Shown: positions 10,686-22,790, numbered from the stretch's first letter. The stretch is 64,000 bases of DNA from Meandrina meandrites (GCA_963693305.1 OY855914.1:18509472-18573471), one strand, 5' to 3'. Program-made: numbers and translations. The notes: generated from the sequence alone by a model not told the origin.

Positions 10686-12574
10686 GTTTCACCTTAAGTA
10701 GTTAGCTGGGAAGCTAGGACAAGCACACACCCTAATTAATATCACTGAGAAACTCCAAAAGAGATCGGACAATTCATCAACCAGATGCAACCTATGAAAA
10801 GATAATATCATCTATCTAGACAGCAAAGGGACTTAGATCCTAGCCCAGGAGTAGCTCATAGCTCCTTGAGAGGCTTTTCAGTTATAGTTCCTCGGAAGGC
10901 TTTTCTCACTTACAGGCGGTTTTAGCAAACGGGCATAAACAGGTCTCTTTGTTAGCGTGGCATCGTGGGACGAGTCTTCTCAAGTATTCCGCTTGCATTG
11001 CACCTCACAGGCACAGGACGCTTACACCGTCTACAAATTGCAGGCGTTGGTAGACTTGGCTTCCGGCGGAGCAACTGTAGCGACACTTGGAGACTGGATC
11101 GATCGACACAAGCTAATTGCGGGCGAGCAAAAGCGAGCCCGCAGCCTATTCTTGAGGTCAGCGGCACTTTCTTTAGCGGACTTGAAGCAAAATGTGGGCA
11201 CATTTTTGGCATTCCTTTGTTCCTCCAACTGGAATGAATGGTATGTTAGCAAGCGGCAGAGCAAAGGCCCTGGTGTTGAGTTCAAGGTCCGTGGCCATTG
11301 TTCACGTGAATTTCTTGAGTAATGCAATTTTCCGAAGCACATGTCACGTCCGGCGTTTACTTGTACAAGCAACGGGAGGCTAAACTGCAAACTTTGGGGC
11401 TAAAAATGAAAGGGAGAAACACCGGTCAATTTTTAAGTGGCTTTAAAATAGAAAATCATCGAATACAGAGTGCTAAAACCTTGCTGATGAAGGATTCATC
11501 TTCCTTTCACGGCCGCGAAGACATGGTGTCATGGCACTTCCAAATGCGTTTTGAATGCACATCACAGACTTGAACACAGACTTGATGCGGTTTCTAAAGA
11601 CTTCTGAGAACAAATGGTAATGTTCGTTATTGCTTCAAGTTTGGATGGAATTTTCAGAAGGAGCGGTAAAGCCGTTGAGTGAATAATTGACTGCAGAAAG
11701 CGTTCTTAAAAATCAAAACTTTCGCTTTGGCTTGAACAAGTGAATAATTGATTCTTGTATGTCGAATTGCACGGCTTTGAAATTTTCGATATTTTGATGC
11801 TTTTGAATACATTTCTTGGCTTCTTCTTAACTGGAAATTAATATGAAACAAAGTTTCTTTTACATGTAAGTTTCTCCCATTTTCCATCTTTAGTCCGGAA
11901 TTTTAGGCTTTTGAAGCCGAACAGATTTGACACGCACGTAGGCGTGTTGTTATCTGACACCCATCTTTTATCGGGACTTGCTTCAGTTGTTTATTTAGCG
12001 GCTTTGTTTTGAGTTGTATTTATAGATTTAGAAAGTTACTACAATGCGTCACAAAATACAAAGGGGTATAAATATATTTAAAGGAAAGGAAAGCATTGAA
12101 GGCGTTGCTAGTGTTCATTTTGTGCTAGGAACTCTGAAGTATTGTAAGCAATTTTTACGCTGTTTCATGCCGCCGTGATTTGTAAATACTTTCGATCTTC
12201 TCAAATTATCGCTTTTCTGCACCAAGAACGCGAGGAAATTAGCTGTAATTGAAGGCATCGAATGGTCTCTAATAAACTTTCATTACTTTAGTAATGAAGT
12301 AATAAAATGGATATTCCGGCATCGTAAAACCGTAACGCAAGCTAGCGAGAGGAAGACAAAAGGCCCTGGGAACGAATCCGGACGATCCGGACAGACAGAC
12401 GTACATCCCAGATGCCGGCTTAGTGCGGCGTTACACACTTTGTGTAAGCCGCACAAAAATCATAGTAAGAGTAATAATATTACCAACAACAACAGCTAAT
12501 AATATTAATGCATTTCATAAACATATTTTTTATAATAGTAATAATTAAAATTTCTAGGGCGCAAATTCGCATAA
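10686..12574. other. Intergenic with a GC-richer open block at 10950-11320
   Basis: Between 10950 and 11320 base composition rises and long frames are open on both strands, but none starts with ATG in a convincing context and no domain is recognised. It may be a decayed exon or a CpG-rich repeat fragment. The rest is AT-rich with nothing recognised. Confidence 0.3.
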
Positions 12575-13657
12575 AGGTCGCCACACACGAGGGGACTGGT
12601 CGCAGGGACCGGTCGCAGGGACCAGTCCCTGCGACCAAGTCCCATCGTGTGAACAGGCCAATTTTCGTCAAAAATCCGGTCGCAGGGACTGAATTTTGGT
12701 CCCCGAAATCGGTCCCAAGAATTCAAACTGGTTTGAATTCGTGGGACCAGTCGCAGGGACTGGTCCCCGCAATATTTTGCTTGGTCCCTCGTGTGAACAG
12801 GATCGTGGGACTGGTCCCTGCGACCAATTAAAAATGAACCAATCGCTGATCAGCATTTTACGCTCCCACAATTCTGCACGTTCGTGTTTGAAGATGGCGA
12901 TGCCTGAACAGAGTAGTGAACAGATTGAACAGAATACTACTGAACAGACTGTTGGCATTAATATTGAAGATTGGAGCGTCACCAGTACACGAATGGTAAT
13001 TGCTTCTTCTTTCATAAGAAACCGGCAATTCTTCGTCTTGTATCATCATCAGGAGCAACAGAGTCTTTTTCTTCGCAGCTCTCGAAGCCATTTTTACTCG
13101 ATGAAAACAAAGTTCCCGCCAAATTTTCTCGCTAGCTGTCGCTAGCATGTTTTTGCGCCATTTCATGAAGAGAATGCGTGACATCCGGTTTATGTTATGC
13201 AAATTTGATCGGATATTTTTTTCAGCTAGCCTGGAGAATACTATACTTTTGCAGTGTTTGATGAAATGATGCAATTTATTTTTTTTTTCAGGTATAAAAA
13301 CACCGAAAGGAAACCTGATATCAAAATTATAAAATACGAGCGGATTCGAACATTGTCAACATTCCATGTTTTTAAAACAATTGTTGAACACAGTCCAGTA
13401 AGCACGCTCAGATATGAACAATAATAGGAATAATAATAATAATAATTTTCTATCTCCACAAGGTGATTATCTTGTTTTATATATTGAAAACGTCATAAAT
13501 ACTGCTATCTTGCTGCGAAACAGGTCCCAGCGTGTGAACCCTTCAAGGGACTGGTCCCCGCGACTCATTCCATCGTGTAAACTCTACAGGGGACCAGTCC
13601 CTGCGACCGGTCCCTGCGACCAGTCCCTGCGACTGGTCCCCTCGTGTGTGGCGACCT
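12575..13657. mobile_element. Harbinger-type non-autonomous transposon, 1083 bp
   Basis: Ends AGGTCGCCACACACGAGG and CCTCGTGTGTGGCGACCT are inverted repeats, flanked by TAA on both sides (12572-12574 and 13658-13660), the 3-bp target typical of PIF/Harbinger. Subterminal zones at both ends are packed with GGTCGCAGGGACCAGTCC-like palindromic words. The core holds two facing starts. On the plus strand, ATG at 12896 opens a frame reading MAMPEQSSEQIEQNT. On the minus strand, from about 13093, a frame begins MASRAAKKKTLLLLMMIQDE, much like the N-terminus of HARBI1-like transposases. I infer a deletion derivative keeping the first exons of the transposase and of the accessory DNA-binding gene. Confidence 0.75.
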
Positions 13658-13660
13658 TAA

Positions 13661-14093
13661 GAATACCATCAAACACATCTAAGAAGGAACTGAAATACGC
13701 AACTGCATAAATCAACAGCAGGAAACTGCAGCCCCACGCGTCTCCCTCGCTTTTCCCACGCTATCCTCAATGTCTATTCCATCTTGTAACAAACATGGCC
13801 GCCCGCACTTCCTAACTATTGGTTACTGCTAGTTATATAAACAGTGTGTGACTGTTATAGGATTAGGCCTGGAGGATGGAGAGCCAAGATCGACCTCGCG
13901 CATAGCAAGACAGTGATAAAGTAAATTAGTTAGGTAGACGAAATATAGACGAGCCAAAACAATCAGGAAAAGTGAAACAAGAAAACAATGGACGCAAACA
14001 GCGAGAAAACAAGAAGAAGACAGTATCCCTATTCATTGCACGTGATGATAATTATATATTTATTAACAAGAAAAGGTGATTCAACACGGCAAA
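13661..14093. other. Intergenic, nothing firm
   Basis: No gene or structured repeat recognised. An AACATGGCCGCC segment near 13793 resembles pieces found in other inserted repeats. Confidence 0.3.
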
Positions 14094-14385
14094 TCGTTTA
14101 CACTGCAGATTTTATCCGAGCCGGGTTAGATTTAGGCTCGATTGCCGCCGCTCTCTCGAGTCCGGGCTCGGTCTCATTTCCCGAACAGCGGCTGGTAATC
14201 GAGTCTAGGTTAGGTTTTCGGGAACGCGAACCAATTTTACCCATACTCGGAAATACCTCATGAGTTGGTCCGAGCACATGCACAGGCGAAATTTTGGTTC
14301 GGCACGAACGAGACAACGTCGTTTACACTGCAAAATGTATTTGCACAGAGACGTGCCAAACACTTTCTGTCGTGTAAACTGACCT
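14094..14385 (+). repeat. Dispersed repeat with GTTTACACTGCA words
   Basis: CGTTTACACTGCAGA near 14095 and CGTTTACACTGCAAA near 14317, plus a block with CTCTCGAGTCC, CAGCGGCTGGTAAT and CGAGTC that recurs in diverged form at about 55218-55310. Likely a fragment of a non-autonomous transposon family; ends not defined. Confidence 0.45.
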
Positions 14386-14716
14386 TTGTACTGCAGGTTT
14401 TCGGATTCGGAATAAGAGTTAAAACTTTGGAGTTTTCTTTGGTTTAAACATAAGAAGTCTTCCTCTGATATATGAATCACACTCGATGAAATAAAAACGT
14501 ATTGACGAAGTTCTCTCAAGAGTCTTTTTAATTATTTCCCCAAACTAACCTTCTAAACTCGGGATGCGGCTACCTTGCGAGTGTTAACGGTCTTTTCTTT
14601 GGACGCATTAACACAGTCCTTTACCTTACAGGAATTCTAGTATGTTCCCGTGAAAGCTTGATAAGAGGCTAATTAAACGGCTTTACGATTGAAAAATAGC
14701 GCTTACCTGAAGTGAG
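14386..14716. other. Intergenic, nothing firm
   Basis: No recognisable feature between two repeat fragments. Confidence 0.3.
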
Positions 14717-14965
14717 ATAAGCTCCTCTGTTCTGGCTCTCGCCTCCGCAGAAGCTCCTTCAGTGGAGGGGGGCGGGGAAATAAAAGCGAAAACGCGAAAA
14801 ATGAAAAGTAGGAGGAGCCTGAACAATGGCAGGAAGGGGGAAAGGCGGGAGCTTCTCTCTTCTCCTTCTCCCTTCCCAGTATCCCCCGCGCTTTCGTTTT
14901 CCCTCTTCCCAGGCTCTGCGCGTTTACTTTTAACGAAAAAATAAGACGCCTCTGGGGAGGAGATA
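14717..14965. repeat. Repeat with CCTCCGCAGAAGCTCC ends
   Basis: CCTCCGCAGAAGCTCCTTCAG near 14741 and the inverse-like ACGCCTCTGGGGAGGAG near 14945 bracket a purine- and GC-rich core. A shorter version with GAGGCTCCTTCAGTGG and GAGGCCTCTGCGGAG lies at 48598-48672. Probably one miniature element family. Confidence 0.45.
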
Positions 14966-15751
14966 AGAGAGGTTCTGGCTCGAAACGTTCCGTTTTATGA
15001 TTGCACATTCATAGCCTTTGCTTGCATTGCAATAGAATTTAACGTAGATGCGAGAAAATTGCCCAAAAATTGTCGCGTTGGCCGAGTTTTATTTTAGCTT
15101 TCCTTCGTAACACAACATCATGCCAACATGGCGGCTCTTATCCTATCTTTTCTTTACGTGTTCGCGGGAATCCCGAGTGACGTAATACACGCGGGACTGT
15201 ACAAATGTTGCTTTTCGTGGAGTGATTTCTCCATGACAAAAATTGTATTGCCCAAAATTGTATTGCATACGCGTTGAATTATATTGTAATACAAAGGTAA
15301 CTGCATGTGAAAAGGGCTTTTGCCCATTCGCCTTAAATGGATTCCCGAAAATTTCATCCCATAATACGATAAGGCAATTCCTTCTATGAGACACGCCTAG
15401 AGGGAATCAAGTCCAGGACAAGTTTTGTTGAATGCACTTATGCACGATTCTCTCCAGGCGCGCCTGTAGCTGGACGTGGGTTATATGAAAGGACTACAAT
15501 AAGTGACAAAAGCGCTGACGCATTGTTGTCTTGGGCCACATTTTATCGTGATATGGTCTAATTTCACCCTTTATCCCTTCTTTCCTAACGCCCCCTCCCC
15601 CCTTTGCTGCAATCATACAACACTGGATGGGGGAGAGGGGAATTTTGGCAAAGTGCAATAAAATTTAAAAACAAGTAGTTTTAACTACTATTATTTCCGT
15701 CCTCCCTGGATGAGATGCTAGTCCATCGCAGGGTTACCCCAACACTGATTA
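14966..15751. other. Intergenic, nothing firm
   Basis: No gene recognised. A C-rich run lies near 15590-15602. Confidence 0.3.
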
Positions 15752-16118
15752 AAGGGGCATTATCATGAGCATCACTTCGAAAAGTCCAAAGTCAAAAGAA
15801 ATATTTACATTACTGGAAACTAAAAATAATGGTCTAGCTTTGTTAAAAATGACTATATTAATCCAGTAAAGTAACAAAAGAGGTATTATCATGAGTTATA
15901 CAGGCATGAAATTTCAATCAAAGATTAAAAACGTCTGGCAGACGTTTTCAAATCTTGCCCATGTGTCTTGGATAATCGCTACGAAATAATTACACTTTGC
16001 TCTCTTTTGAATAATTAATAGATTCACCTTGGTGTTGTAGGCGCATCTTGATTCATAATTTAAATTTTGGCTCCGTTATGACCCCAAATGCATCAAAATC
16101 CTCATGATACTGCCTCTT
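15752..16118. mobile_element. Tc1/mariner-type miniature element (family E, copy 1)
   Basis: AAGGGGCATTATCATGAG at the left and CTCATGATACTGCCTCTT at the right are inverted repeats, each flanked by TA. The interior word CACTTCGAAAAGTC and the following AAGAAATATTT block recur at 36622-36890. TA targets point to Tc1/mariner-type mobilisation; no transposase is encoded. Confidence 0.75.
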
Positions 16119-16120
16119 TA

Positions 16121-16836
16121 ATACTCCAGTACTTATGTGATTATGAACGTGGATAAAACGATGTGCAAGAACACGCAGAACAACATGACGCAAGCCAGGG
16201 CCTGCTGGATTTTAAATTTCTTTTGTTAAAGATCTAGCCAATGAAATCATATGTCCCCAGAGCCAAACCCAGAGTTAGTTGTTCCTTGTGCCCCAGGCGC
16301 CGCCGGCGAAAGACAGGCGATTCTGGGGACGGGAAATCTCGGGACGGACAGAACAGGGAGCCCGGCCGGAGTATAAAGGCTGCTTCATTACAAAGGGTTC
16401 AACTAAACCACGTGACTCGCACAAACTATCTCATGTGCTTGTCACATGTTCAGTTGCGGGTTGGAACACGCAATTAGAGACTGCATGTTTTTTTCGTCAC
16501 CTGTCTCGCGGATGCTCATGTTAAAATTATTGCAAGTATGCCGCGCTGTTTTGCCACTGAGCTGCAACGTTTGACTTTCCGTGCATTCCGAACACGTTTA
16601 CCAGTAATAAGTTTGTTTCGTGCATTTTTCTACCGCCAAGAAAACCTTTTGTTTTCTTAACCCTCGGCAACATCTAGAGCGGAAGCTGAAAAGTAAACAC
16701 ATATTAAATCAGACATTCAACAAAAGAGTATCTTTAATTTGATCAAGATCGTATGATAATAGTGTGGGAGATTTGCAAAAGCTTGCGGTCTGCTCTTATA
16801 ACTAATTTCGGGAAGAAGCGAAATCATTGGGCTTTC
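16121..16836. other. Intergenic, nothing firm
   Basis: No gene recognised. A GC-rich patch at about 16270-16380 carries open frames without motifs. Confidence 0.3.
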
Positions 16837-17310
16837 GTGATTCATGATTCCTGTCTTGTTTTACCTTAATGATTCGTGATTCCTTTAAAAATTTCATTCG
16901 ATATTCATAATTTATTTGTCATTGTTTTCATCCAGTTTTGAAAATAACTTCACTGTGTGTAACATACCTAATTACAGTTAAGTTGATAGATAAGGGATGA
17001 ACATTTGAATCGCGTTTTCAGTGTTTTCCCGTAGGAGGGTTTAGGGGCATGCTCCCCCAGAAAATTTTGAAAAATAAGACGCTCGGAAAGGCTATTTTCG
17101 GCCATTTCTGTGATATAACTGTTAAGAAATTTCGTAGTTTGCGTTCTATATTCACACGCCTCCAATATCGATGAAAGCATATTCACTTGTTATTCATGAT
17201 TCTTTTAGCCATCTCTCGTTACCGGTATTCATGATTCCCAAGTTTTAAACACGAAGATTCATGATTCTGCCAATTTTATAGCTATGATTCATGATTCATG
17301 ATTCCGCTTC
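16837..17310 (+). repeat. Irregular ATTCATGATTC microrepeat cluster
   Basis: GATTCATGATTC and close variants (GATTCGTGATTC, TATTCATGATTC) occur roughly ten times, singly and in overlapping doublets, separated by 5-150 bases. The final stretch near 17287-17303 is a near-tandem run. Not coding. Confidence 0.6.
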
Positions 17311-17934
17311 CACCCCCGAAACTAATTCACAAAGTGCTTCTTGAAGAGTTTCGTGTGTATTCAAAGGGCATATTACCTAATTTATATTGGTTTATAAAGT
17401 CCTTTAGACACGTTATTGCCTTGGTATATCAACGCACAAATTCTTGTTTTAACGCGTGTAAACTCTCTTCATTGAAAATGACGAGCACAACACCAAAGAA
17501 CGCTTCCAGATGCCTTCGCAGCGGCATAATAAAAGACGCTTATTTTTGTTGACAATATGATTGACTTAAATTTGTTTACGTTTACAAGAGCAAATTATTT
17601 ACTCTCTCTTCCAGAAGATCAAGTTCTTAACTTTAAAATCCCACGATAGTCGAATTAATGACGAAACGTCAGAACGCCTGAAACAACGCCCGTATTAAGC
17701 GGGTTTAATCAAGAGGAAATGAATAGACTTTCAAAACGCTGGGACGAAAACAGCAAAACCGTAATACATTACCTCTTTTTGTGTTCTTCCTTAGGTAAAC
17801 TAAAGCAAGGAACCCCAATATGTTACGATCCCCTTTATAACGAGCTCCTAATGTCACAAATAAAATCTGCATGACCGACAAATCGATGAGTGGTGCTGGA
17901 TCTCTTCTAGACCTGGATAAGTAAATTATCTAAA
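17311..17934. other. Intergenic, nothing firm
   Basis: No gene or repeat recognised. Confidence 0.3.
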
Positions 17935-18127
17935 ATGATATATATTTACGGCAGACTGATCCAAACGGCGTTAACGACCAAAAAACTGAAAAAAAAACTA
18001 AAATATTTTAAATTGGACAAATTTGTTTCAAATATTTTTTTTTTTCCACAGTTGCCATTTTTGGTTGCTAACGCCGTTTATGGCAGTCTATCGTAAATTA
18101 TGGCAGTCTATCGTAAATATATATCAT
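17935..18127. mobile_element. Palindromic miniature element with internal 20-bp duplication
   Basis: AATGATATATATTTACGGCA at the left mirrors the right end (TAAATATATATCATT). AACGGCGTTAACGACCAAAAA mirrors TTTTTGGTTGCTAACGCCGTT further in. On the right arm the segment TATGGCAGTCTATCGTAAAT is present twice in tandem, while the left arm has it once. Confidence 0.65.
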
Positions 18128-19765
18128 TCCTGATCCAGCGAACGATACCCTTTTTTCAGGCCAAAGTTGCCAGCAAAAGCAAGGAAACGAAACCCCGATA
18201 TAACAAACTCCCGTTTCAAAGAACACTTTGCCGCAGTCCCTTGGTACTTCACTATATCGGAGTTTGACTGGTTGTGCAGTTGTTTACTTGTTAAGCCTGA
18301 GCAGTACTTATTAAGCCTGATTACGAATTGACACTCCAAAGGGAAATTTGGGATTGAACAGTAGCTATTTTGCATTGCTTTTATTCGCGTGCCTGCCGGC
18401 GTTCGTCACCTTGTTAGGGAATGCAAATGTCCTCACAAGTTTTTTTTTTTGGCAAAATATAATTATGGCATTCTAATCGCGGATTAAATTAAGTCTACAT
18501 AAAGCATCAGTGAAACTAATTGAAGAGCGACAATGGGGTTATGCTTCCTGTCAAGACCCCCCCTTTTAAAGCAGTCATTTATCACTAAAGTGATCAATCA
18601 TGGAAAAGAACAATACCATGTTTAATTTTCAGTTCACAGGCGGTCAATGCCTCAATTCAAAAGGAACACAATTCCACCAAATGCATCAAGTTCATGTTTT
18701 TAATTTTCTCGTGTTTTGTGGTATATTTGATAAATCCAGGCGAAATGGCAATTGATGATAAGGGTGTTTATGTACTTTTTAAAGAGGCAAAAGAGATTGT
18801 TTGTACACAAAAACGCACGATTTGCTACTACAACGCTTGACAATGATAGCAAGTAGTTTCGTGACGGAAACGCCACAAAGTAAATTAAAATTTGCGTGGA
18901 ACTTATGACCAAAAATAGAATTGAGAATTATTCGAGATTACCAATGATATGGCAACAGATACACGCGAGACAAATTTTAGTTCTACTTTCCAAACTAACA
19001 CCAATAAGAAAAAAACTGAGCAGTTAATTGAAGCGATTCATCTTGTTGTAGTTTTAAATAATTTCTGGTGTTCATCTGCCCAAAATATTCATGTTCAACC
19101 CAATGTCAGGCTCGTAAACCGAAGGTCGGAATTCGACCTTTTCGAAAACACGTTTAAAGAGATTTTTTCAACTGAAGGACATTCTCAGTAAACCGAAACC
19201 AAAAACCCCTTGATGGTATTAAAACTTGCGTGTGCTAGCGGTATTATATCGTCAGTGTTTACTTAAACTAATCTTTTATGTCGTGTGAGACTCCAGTTGT
19301 TTCTTTAAAAGCTGGAGTTACGAGCAAGAAGATTAAAATCACTGGGATGTGATTTACCTCAAGGAGTCTGTTATCGCCTTAGCAAATAGTCTGGCGACAA
19401 CGAGGGAAAACTGAACAGAACTTTTCAAAACAGAGAATTTAACGTCAATTCGCTGCACCTTTGCACATAATACGAAGAGGAAGCCGGAGGTCAACTAGTA
19501 GCTTCCTGCCAAGTAAACTGAGTCCCCGCTGCGCAATTGAATAAATATAAATGACGAACTCATTTAGCACAATGTCACTTTTATAATCACGCGCGGGCAT
19601 CTAAAAACGAAACCCCGGCACGCATAATCATGATAGCCCACTCAAGGAGATGGCAGATTACAACGGAGGAAAAAGGTTAAAAGATACCATTTCACTAGAA
19701 TTTTAATTCATTTGCAACGATTATAATCAATCGTCAATCACGGGAAACTGTTAACTCCACCCGCA
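18128..19765. other. Intergenic upstream of receptor A2
   Basis: No gene recognised. An ATG-initiated frame at 18949-19191 encodes 80 residues of low complexity and unknown character; I do not call it a gene. Confidence 0.35.
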
Positions 19766-19775
19766 GATAAAAAGG
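19766..19775 (+). promoter_or_regulatory. Possible TATA-like element of receptor A2
   Basis: GATAAAAAGG lies about 90 bases before the ATG at 19858, and TCAGAAT about 28 bases further on could serve as an initiator. No splice acceptor is obvious between them. Weak evidence. Confidence 0.25.
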
Positions 19776-19857
19776 CGAATTTTTAGTTTCGTATCAGAAT
19801 AGGTCAGCAAGGCTAATCAGCTTCACTGCGTTGGAGGATCCTAAGGAACGCAACATC

Positions 19858-21360
19858 ATGAATAGAAACGAGACTACAACCGAGACAAACTTCCCAACTT
19901 TACTGCCTGGTGAAGCAGAAGGAGAATCGACAGGATTCAAGATCACAAAGATATGTTTTTATTTCCTTATCCTCTCTGGCAGCACATTCGGCAACAGCAT
20001 GGTCGCACACATAATTAACAACACCAGAAAAATGCGTACAGCGTCAAACTTTCTTGTCCTAAATTTGGCCATTTGTGACTTGGTGACGCCGTTAATAAGT
20101 ATCGTGTTTGACTTTGTCCTTGAAGAAAACAACTATGAATGGATCTACGGAGAAGTAATGTGCAAACTCCTATGGCCAGCTCAAACGTACTTCACTTGTG
20201 CGTCTTCGCTGACTCTTGCTGCGATATCGTTAGATCGCTACAGGATCATCATGCATCCGTTTAAAATACGACTGTCCATGAAGCAAATTGTTATCCTGAT
20301 TTGTCTCGTGCACGTTTTTTCGCTGGTGGCAGTAGCCCCGTACGGCTATGTTCTGGCACTTGCAAACGGTTCTTGCGAAGAAAACTGGCCTGACTTTTCC
20401 TACAGACAAGCTTACACTTTTTTCTTGTTCCTCGTGCAATATGGTTTGCCATTAATCTTCATGGTAGTCATGTACAGTTTAGCCGTCCGCGCGCTTTATA
20501 AGACCTCAGCACGAACGCGCGCAAACTCCATCTGTGCAAATACGCCGCAATTAACCATCAAGAAACTGAAGCAAGAAACCACGGAAAAGACAAAGCAACT
20601 CGGAGTATTCAGAACCAACTCTTTATTTAACAAACTCAGTGCTCTGAAGCCGGGAAGCATCTGGAGCACTCCAAATGCAAAAGCGACAAAGATGTTTATT
20701 GTTGTGGTGGTTGTCTTTGCGATCTTCATGTTTCCTAACCAAGTGGTTTGGCTGTGGGCGGATTTTGGCGGAGGTGTTAACAGTCCGAATTTTACCAAAC
20801 TTTCAATCGTCTGTTGGTTGTTTACATACACCAACTGCGTGGTTAATCCCGTAATATTTGGTGTCTTCAGCAATGAGTTTCGCAAGGGATTCAAGAGAAT
20901 TTTTGAGAGCATTATCTGTTGCGAAAGATCCGCGGCGAAAGAGGACAGCGCGGAGAGACTACAGTTTCAAAGCGCTACTAAAACCGGATCGGAGTCATCC
21001 GAATCAAACACTGTGGAAACACAGGATAGAAAAGACAGCAAAGTGTCGTTCCTTCTTCCTAATCAATTCGGTGAACAAGCAAAAGGATTAGACTTAAAAC
21101 CGAACAAACAATCTCAAGAGGTTACTCCTTTCACGGGACATTACTTGGATAACACAACGGTAAAATCTTTCAGCAACCAATATTCACACCAGAAGATTAC
21201 AAGTATGTTATCGAGTTTAGAGCCCGAGGGCGAAAATAGACATTTGAATGACCATTTAAGAACGAATTCCGTTAGGCAATGGGTTGCTTTACCCAGCCCT
21301 AGTTCGTGCTCTGAAACTTTGAAAAATGCTCTCAACAGCTCACCGGAGACATACTGTTAA
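19858..21360 (+). CDS. Class A GPCR, peptide-receptor-like (family A, copy 2)
   Basis: A 500-residue single-exon receptor. The frame extends upstream to a TTG at 19831, but the first ATG is at 19858. Landmarks: sequon N4; N46 (1.50); D74 (2.50); C102 (3.25) and C173 in loop 2; a full DRY at 126-128; P198 in TM5; P293 in TM6; TM7 reads NPVIF at 330-334, so the NPxxY tyrosine is Phe. Residue 4.50 is His152 and 6.48 is Met291. WLWADFGGG after TM6 is the family signature. Intracellular loop 3 is long (about 65 residues) and Lys/Thr-rich. The 160-residue tail ends ETYC, a match to the copy 1 and copy 4 ends. The changed TM7 tyrosine may alter activation or internalisation; this is inference. Confidence 0.93.
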   Translation: MNRNETTTETNFPTLLPGEAEGESTGFKITKICFYFLILSGSTFGNSMVAHIINNTRKMRTASNFLVLNLAICDLVTPLISIVFDFVLEENNYEWIYGEVMCKLLWPAQTYFTCASSLTLAAISLDRYRIIMHPFKIRLSMKQIVILICLVHVFSLVAVAPYGYVLALANGSCEENWPDFSYRQAYTFFLFLVQYGLPLIFMVVMYSLAVRALYKTSARTRANSICANTPQLTIKKLKQETTEKTKQLGVFRTNSLFNKLSALKPGSIWSTPNAKATKMFIVVVVVFAIFMFPNQVVWLWADFGGGVNSPNFTKLSIVCWLFTYTNCVVNPVIFGVFSNEFRKGFKRIFESIICCERSAAKEDSAERLQFQSATKTGSESSESNTVETQDRKDSKVSFLLPNQFGEQAKGLDLKPNKQSQEVTPFTGHYLDNTTVKSFSNQYSHQKITSMLSSLEPEGENRHLNDHLRTNSVRQWVALPSPSSCSETLKNALNSSPETYC

Positions 21361-22490
21361 GGACGCAAATTTTTTGACTACCAACGACTCCAAACTTTTA
21401 GTTCTTATGTTCAACATCACGCGGGTCAAACTCGCTGTTACTAGTAGGTCATAAAATTTGAGAAACGATTTAGCATTGTAGAGATCACTGCTGGATGTTA
21501 AACTCGTGCTGTGTAAGTTTGTATAGAACACTATTAAGGGTCCCTTTATGCTGGCAAGCTTTGTTCACTAAGCATTTGTGAAATCATTATCCAAGCTCAT
21601 TGTTTTATTACACATAATTTATTACCGTTGTTTTCATGTGAAATGTTATCATAATATTTTCTAAATATAATCCTTGCATGTTGTATGATCATTTCTCCGT
21701 AACTAAGATTTTCTAAGAGCTAAAAGAGGCTTACCTAAGGTGAATATTGCATTACGAAGATGATGTAGAATTAAAACGACAGTTCCTTTCGTTTCACTTG
21801 CGAGACTTGTTAATTCATGCTTGACTCTTATTTTGTTTTGAACGGAACTTGAATGCATTAATGAAACATGCATATTTTGTGCGTGCATGTTTCTTTTAAC
21901 GGTGGTTAAATTAATTTCGGATTAACCGATCGCAGCCATAAAGATAACGAAGGCTCGGAATGCCGTGAGCCCAAGGCAAAGTATGCTAAAATTAAAGCTG
22001 AATGGGCTGTTACAGTCACGATAAATCTCTGTCATATCACATCTTTGTAAAGTCCGTTTCACTAATGTATATATGCATCCTACTAACTCTTGGACGTTTT
22101 AGCAAATTGCTTCTAATAAAATCACTGGAACAATGCATTGCTTTGTGAAATCGTCCTGCTTTAAGCCCGATATGTACGAAAAAACAAATAGTTAATAAGC
22201 TGTTACATTCTTTATTAATCCCTGTTATATTTCAGTCAGTATTTCTTATGCATCTATACATACCAATAAGTCTTCCCAACGTTTTAGCAAAGTGCTCTTA
22301 AAAGTGTCAGGGTCAACTACGAGTCTAATAGACCAGGCATGAATTAGTTAAATTGCCTTGATACTTCTAATATCTCAGAAATTTAAAAAAAAAAAAAAAT
22401 AGAAGGAATGTACAGCAATCTGCGAAGATACTCAATCTTTTTGAGACTTCATTAAAAGTGGACATGACTCGATAGAATTAATTAAGATAA
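21361..22490. other. Intergenic downstream of receptor A2
   Basis: AT-rich, with a possible polyadenylation signal AATAAA at 22115-22120 and an A15-like run near 22386. No gene recognised. Confidence 0.4.
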
Positions 22491-22790
22491 GCTCTCACAT
22501 GTTCGTCTGCAGACCAACATCGTCGAGCGGTTTTCCTGTTTCACGCAGACGCAACCTTTTCCTGATTTTGAACAAAGCTGTTGTTACAGTTCATGATATC
22601 CGCCTTCGTGGTTGTAAGTCTAATACGTACAAACCATTAAACTCTCCCATGTTCGTATGCAGACGAACATCAGAGGAGCGGTTTTCCTGTTTCACGCAGA
22701 CCCAACCTTTTCCTGATTTTGAACAAAGCTGCTGTTACAGTTCATGATATCCGCCTTCGCGGTTGTTAGTCTAATACGTACAAACCCTTA
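22491..22790 (+). repeat. Two tandem copies of a ~150-bp unit
   Basis: CTCTCACATGTTCGT at 22492 and CTCTCCCATGTTCGT at 22642 begin two units about 90 percent alike. Both contain GCGGTTTTCCTGTTTCACGC and end GTCTAATACGTACAAACC. A third, weaker copy of the end is at about 24903-24932, inside the larger duplicated block. Confidence 0.85.

Noticed and set aside
10950..11390. Protein-coding exon on either strand
   Set aside because: Long frames overlap on both strands in a GC-richer patch, without ATG starts, splice signals I trust, or a known domain.
18949..19191. 80-residue ORF upstream of A2
   Set aside because: ATG-started but with no recognisable feature and typical AT-rich composition; not enough to call a gene.
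22491..22790. CRISPR-like array
   Set aside because: Only two long similar units without short repeats and unique spacers; a simple tandem duplication in a eukaryotic genome.
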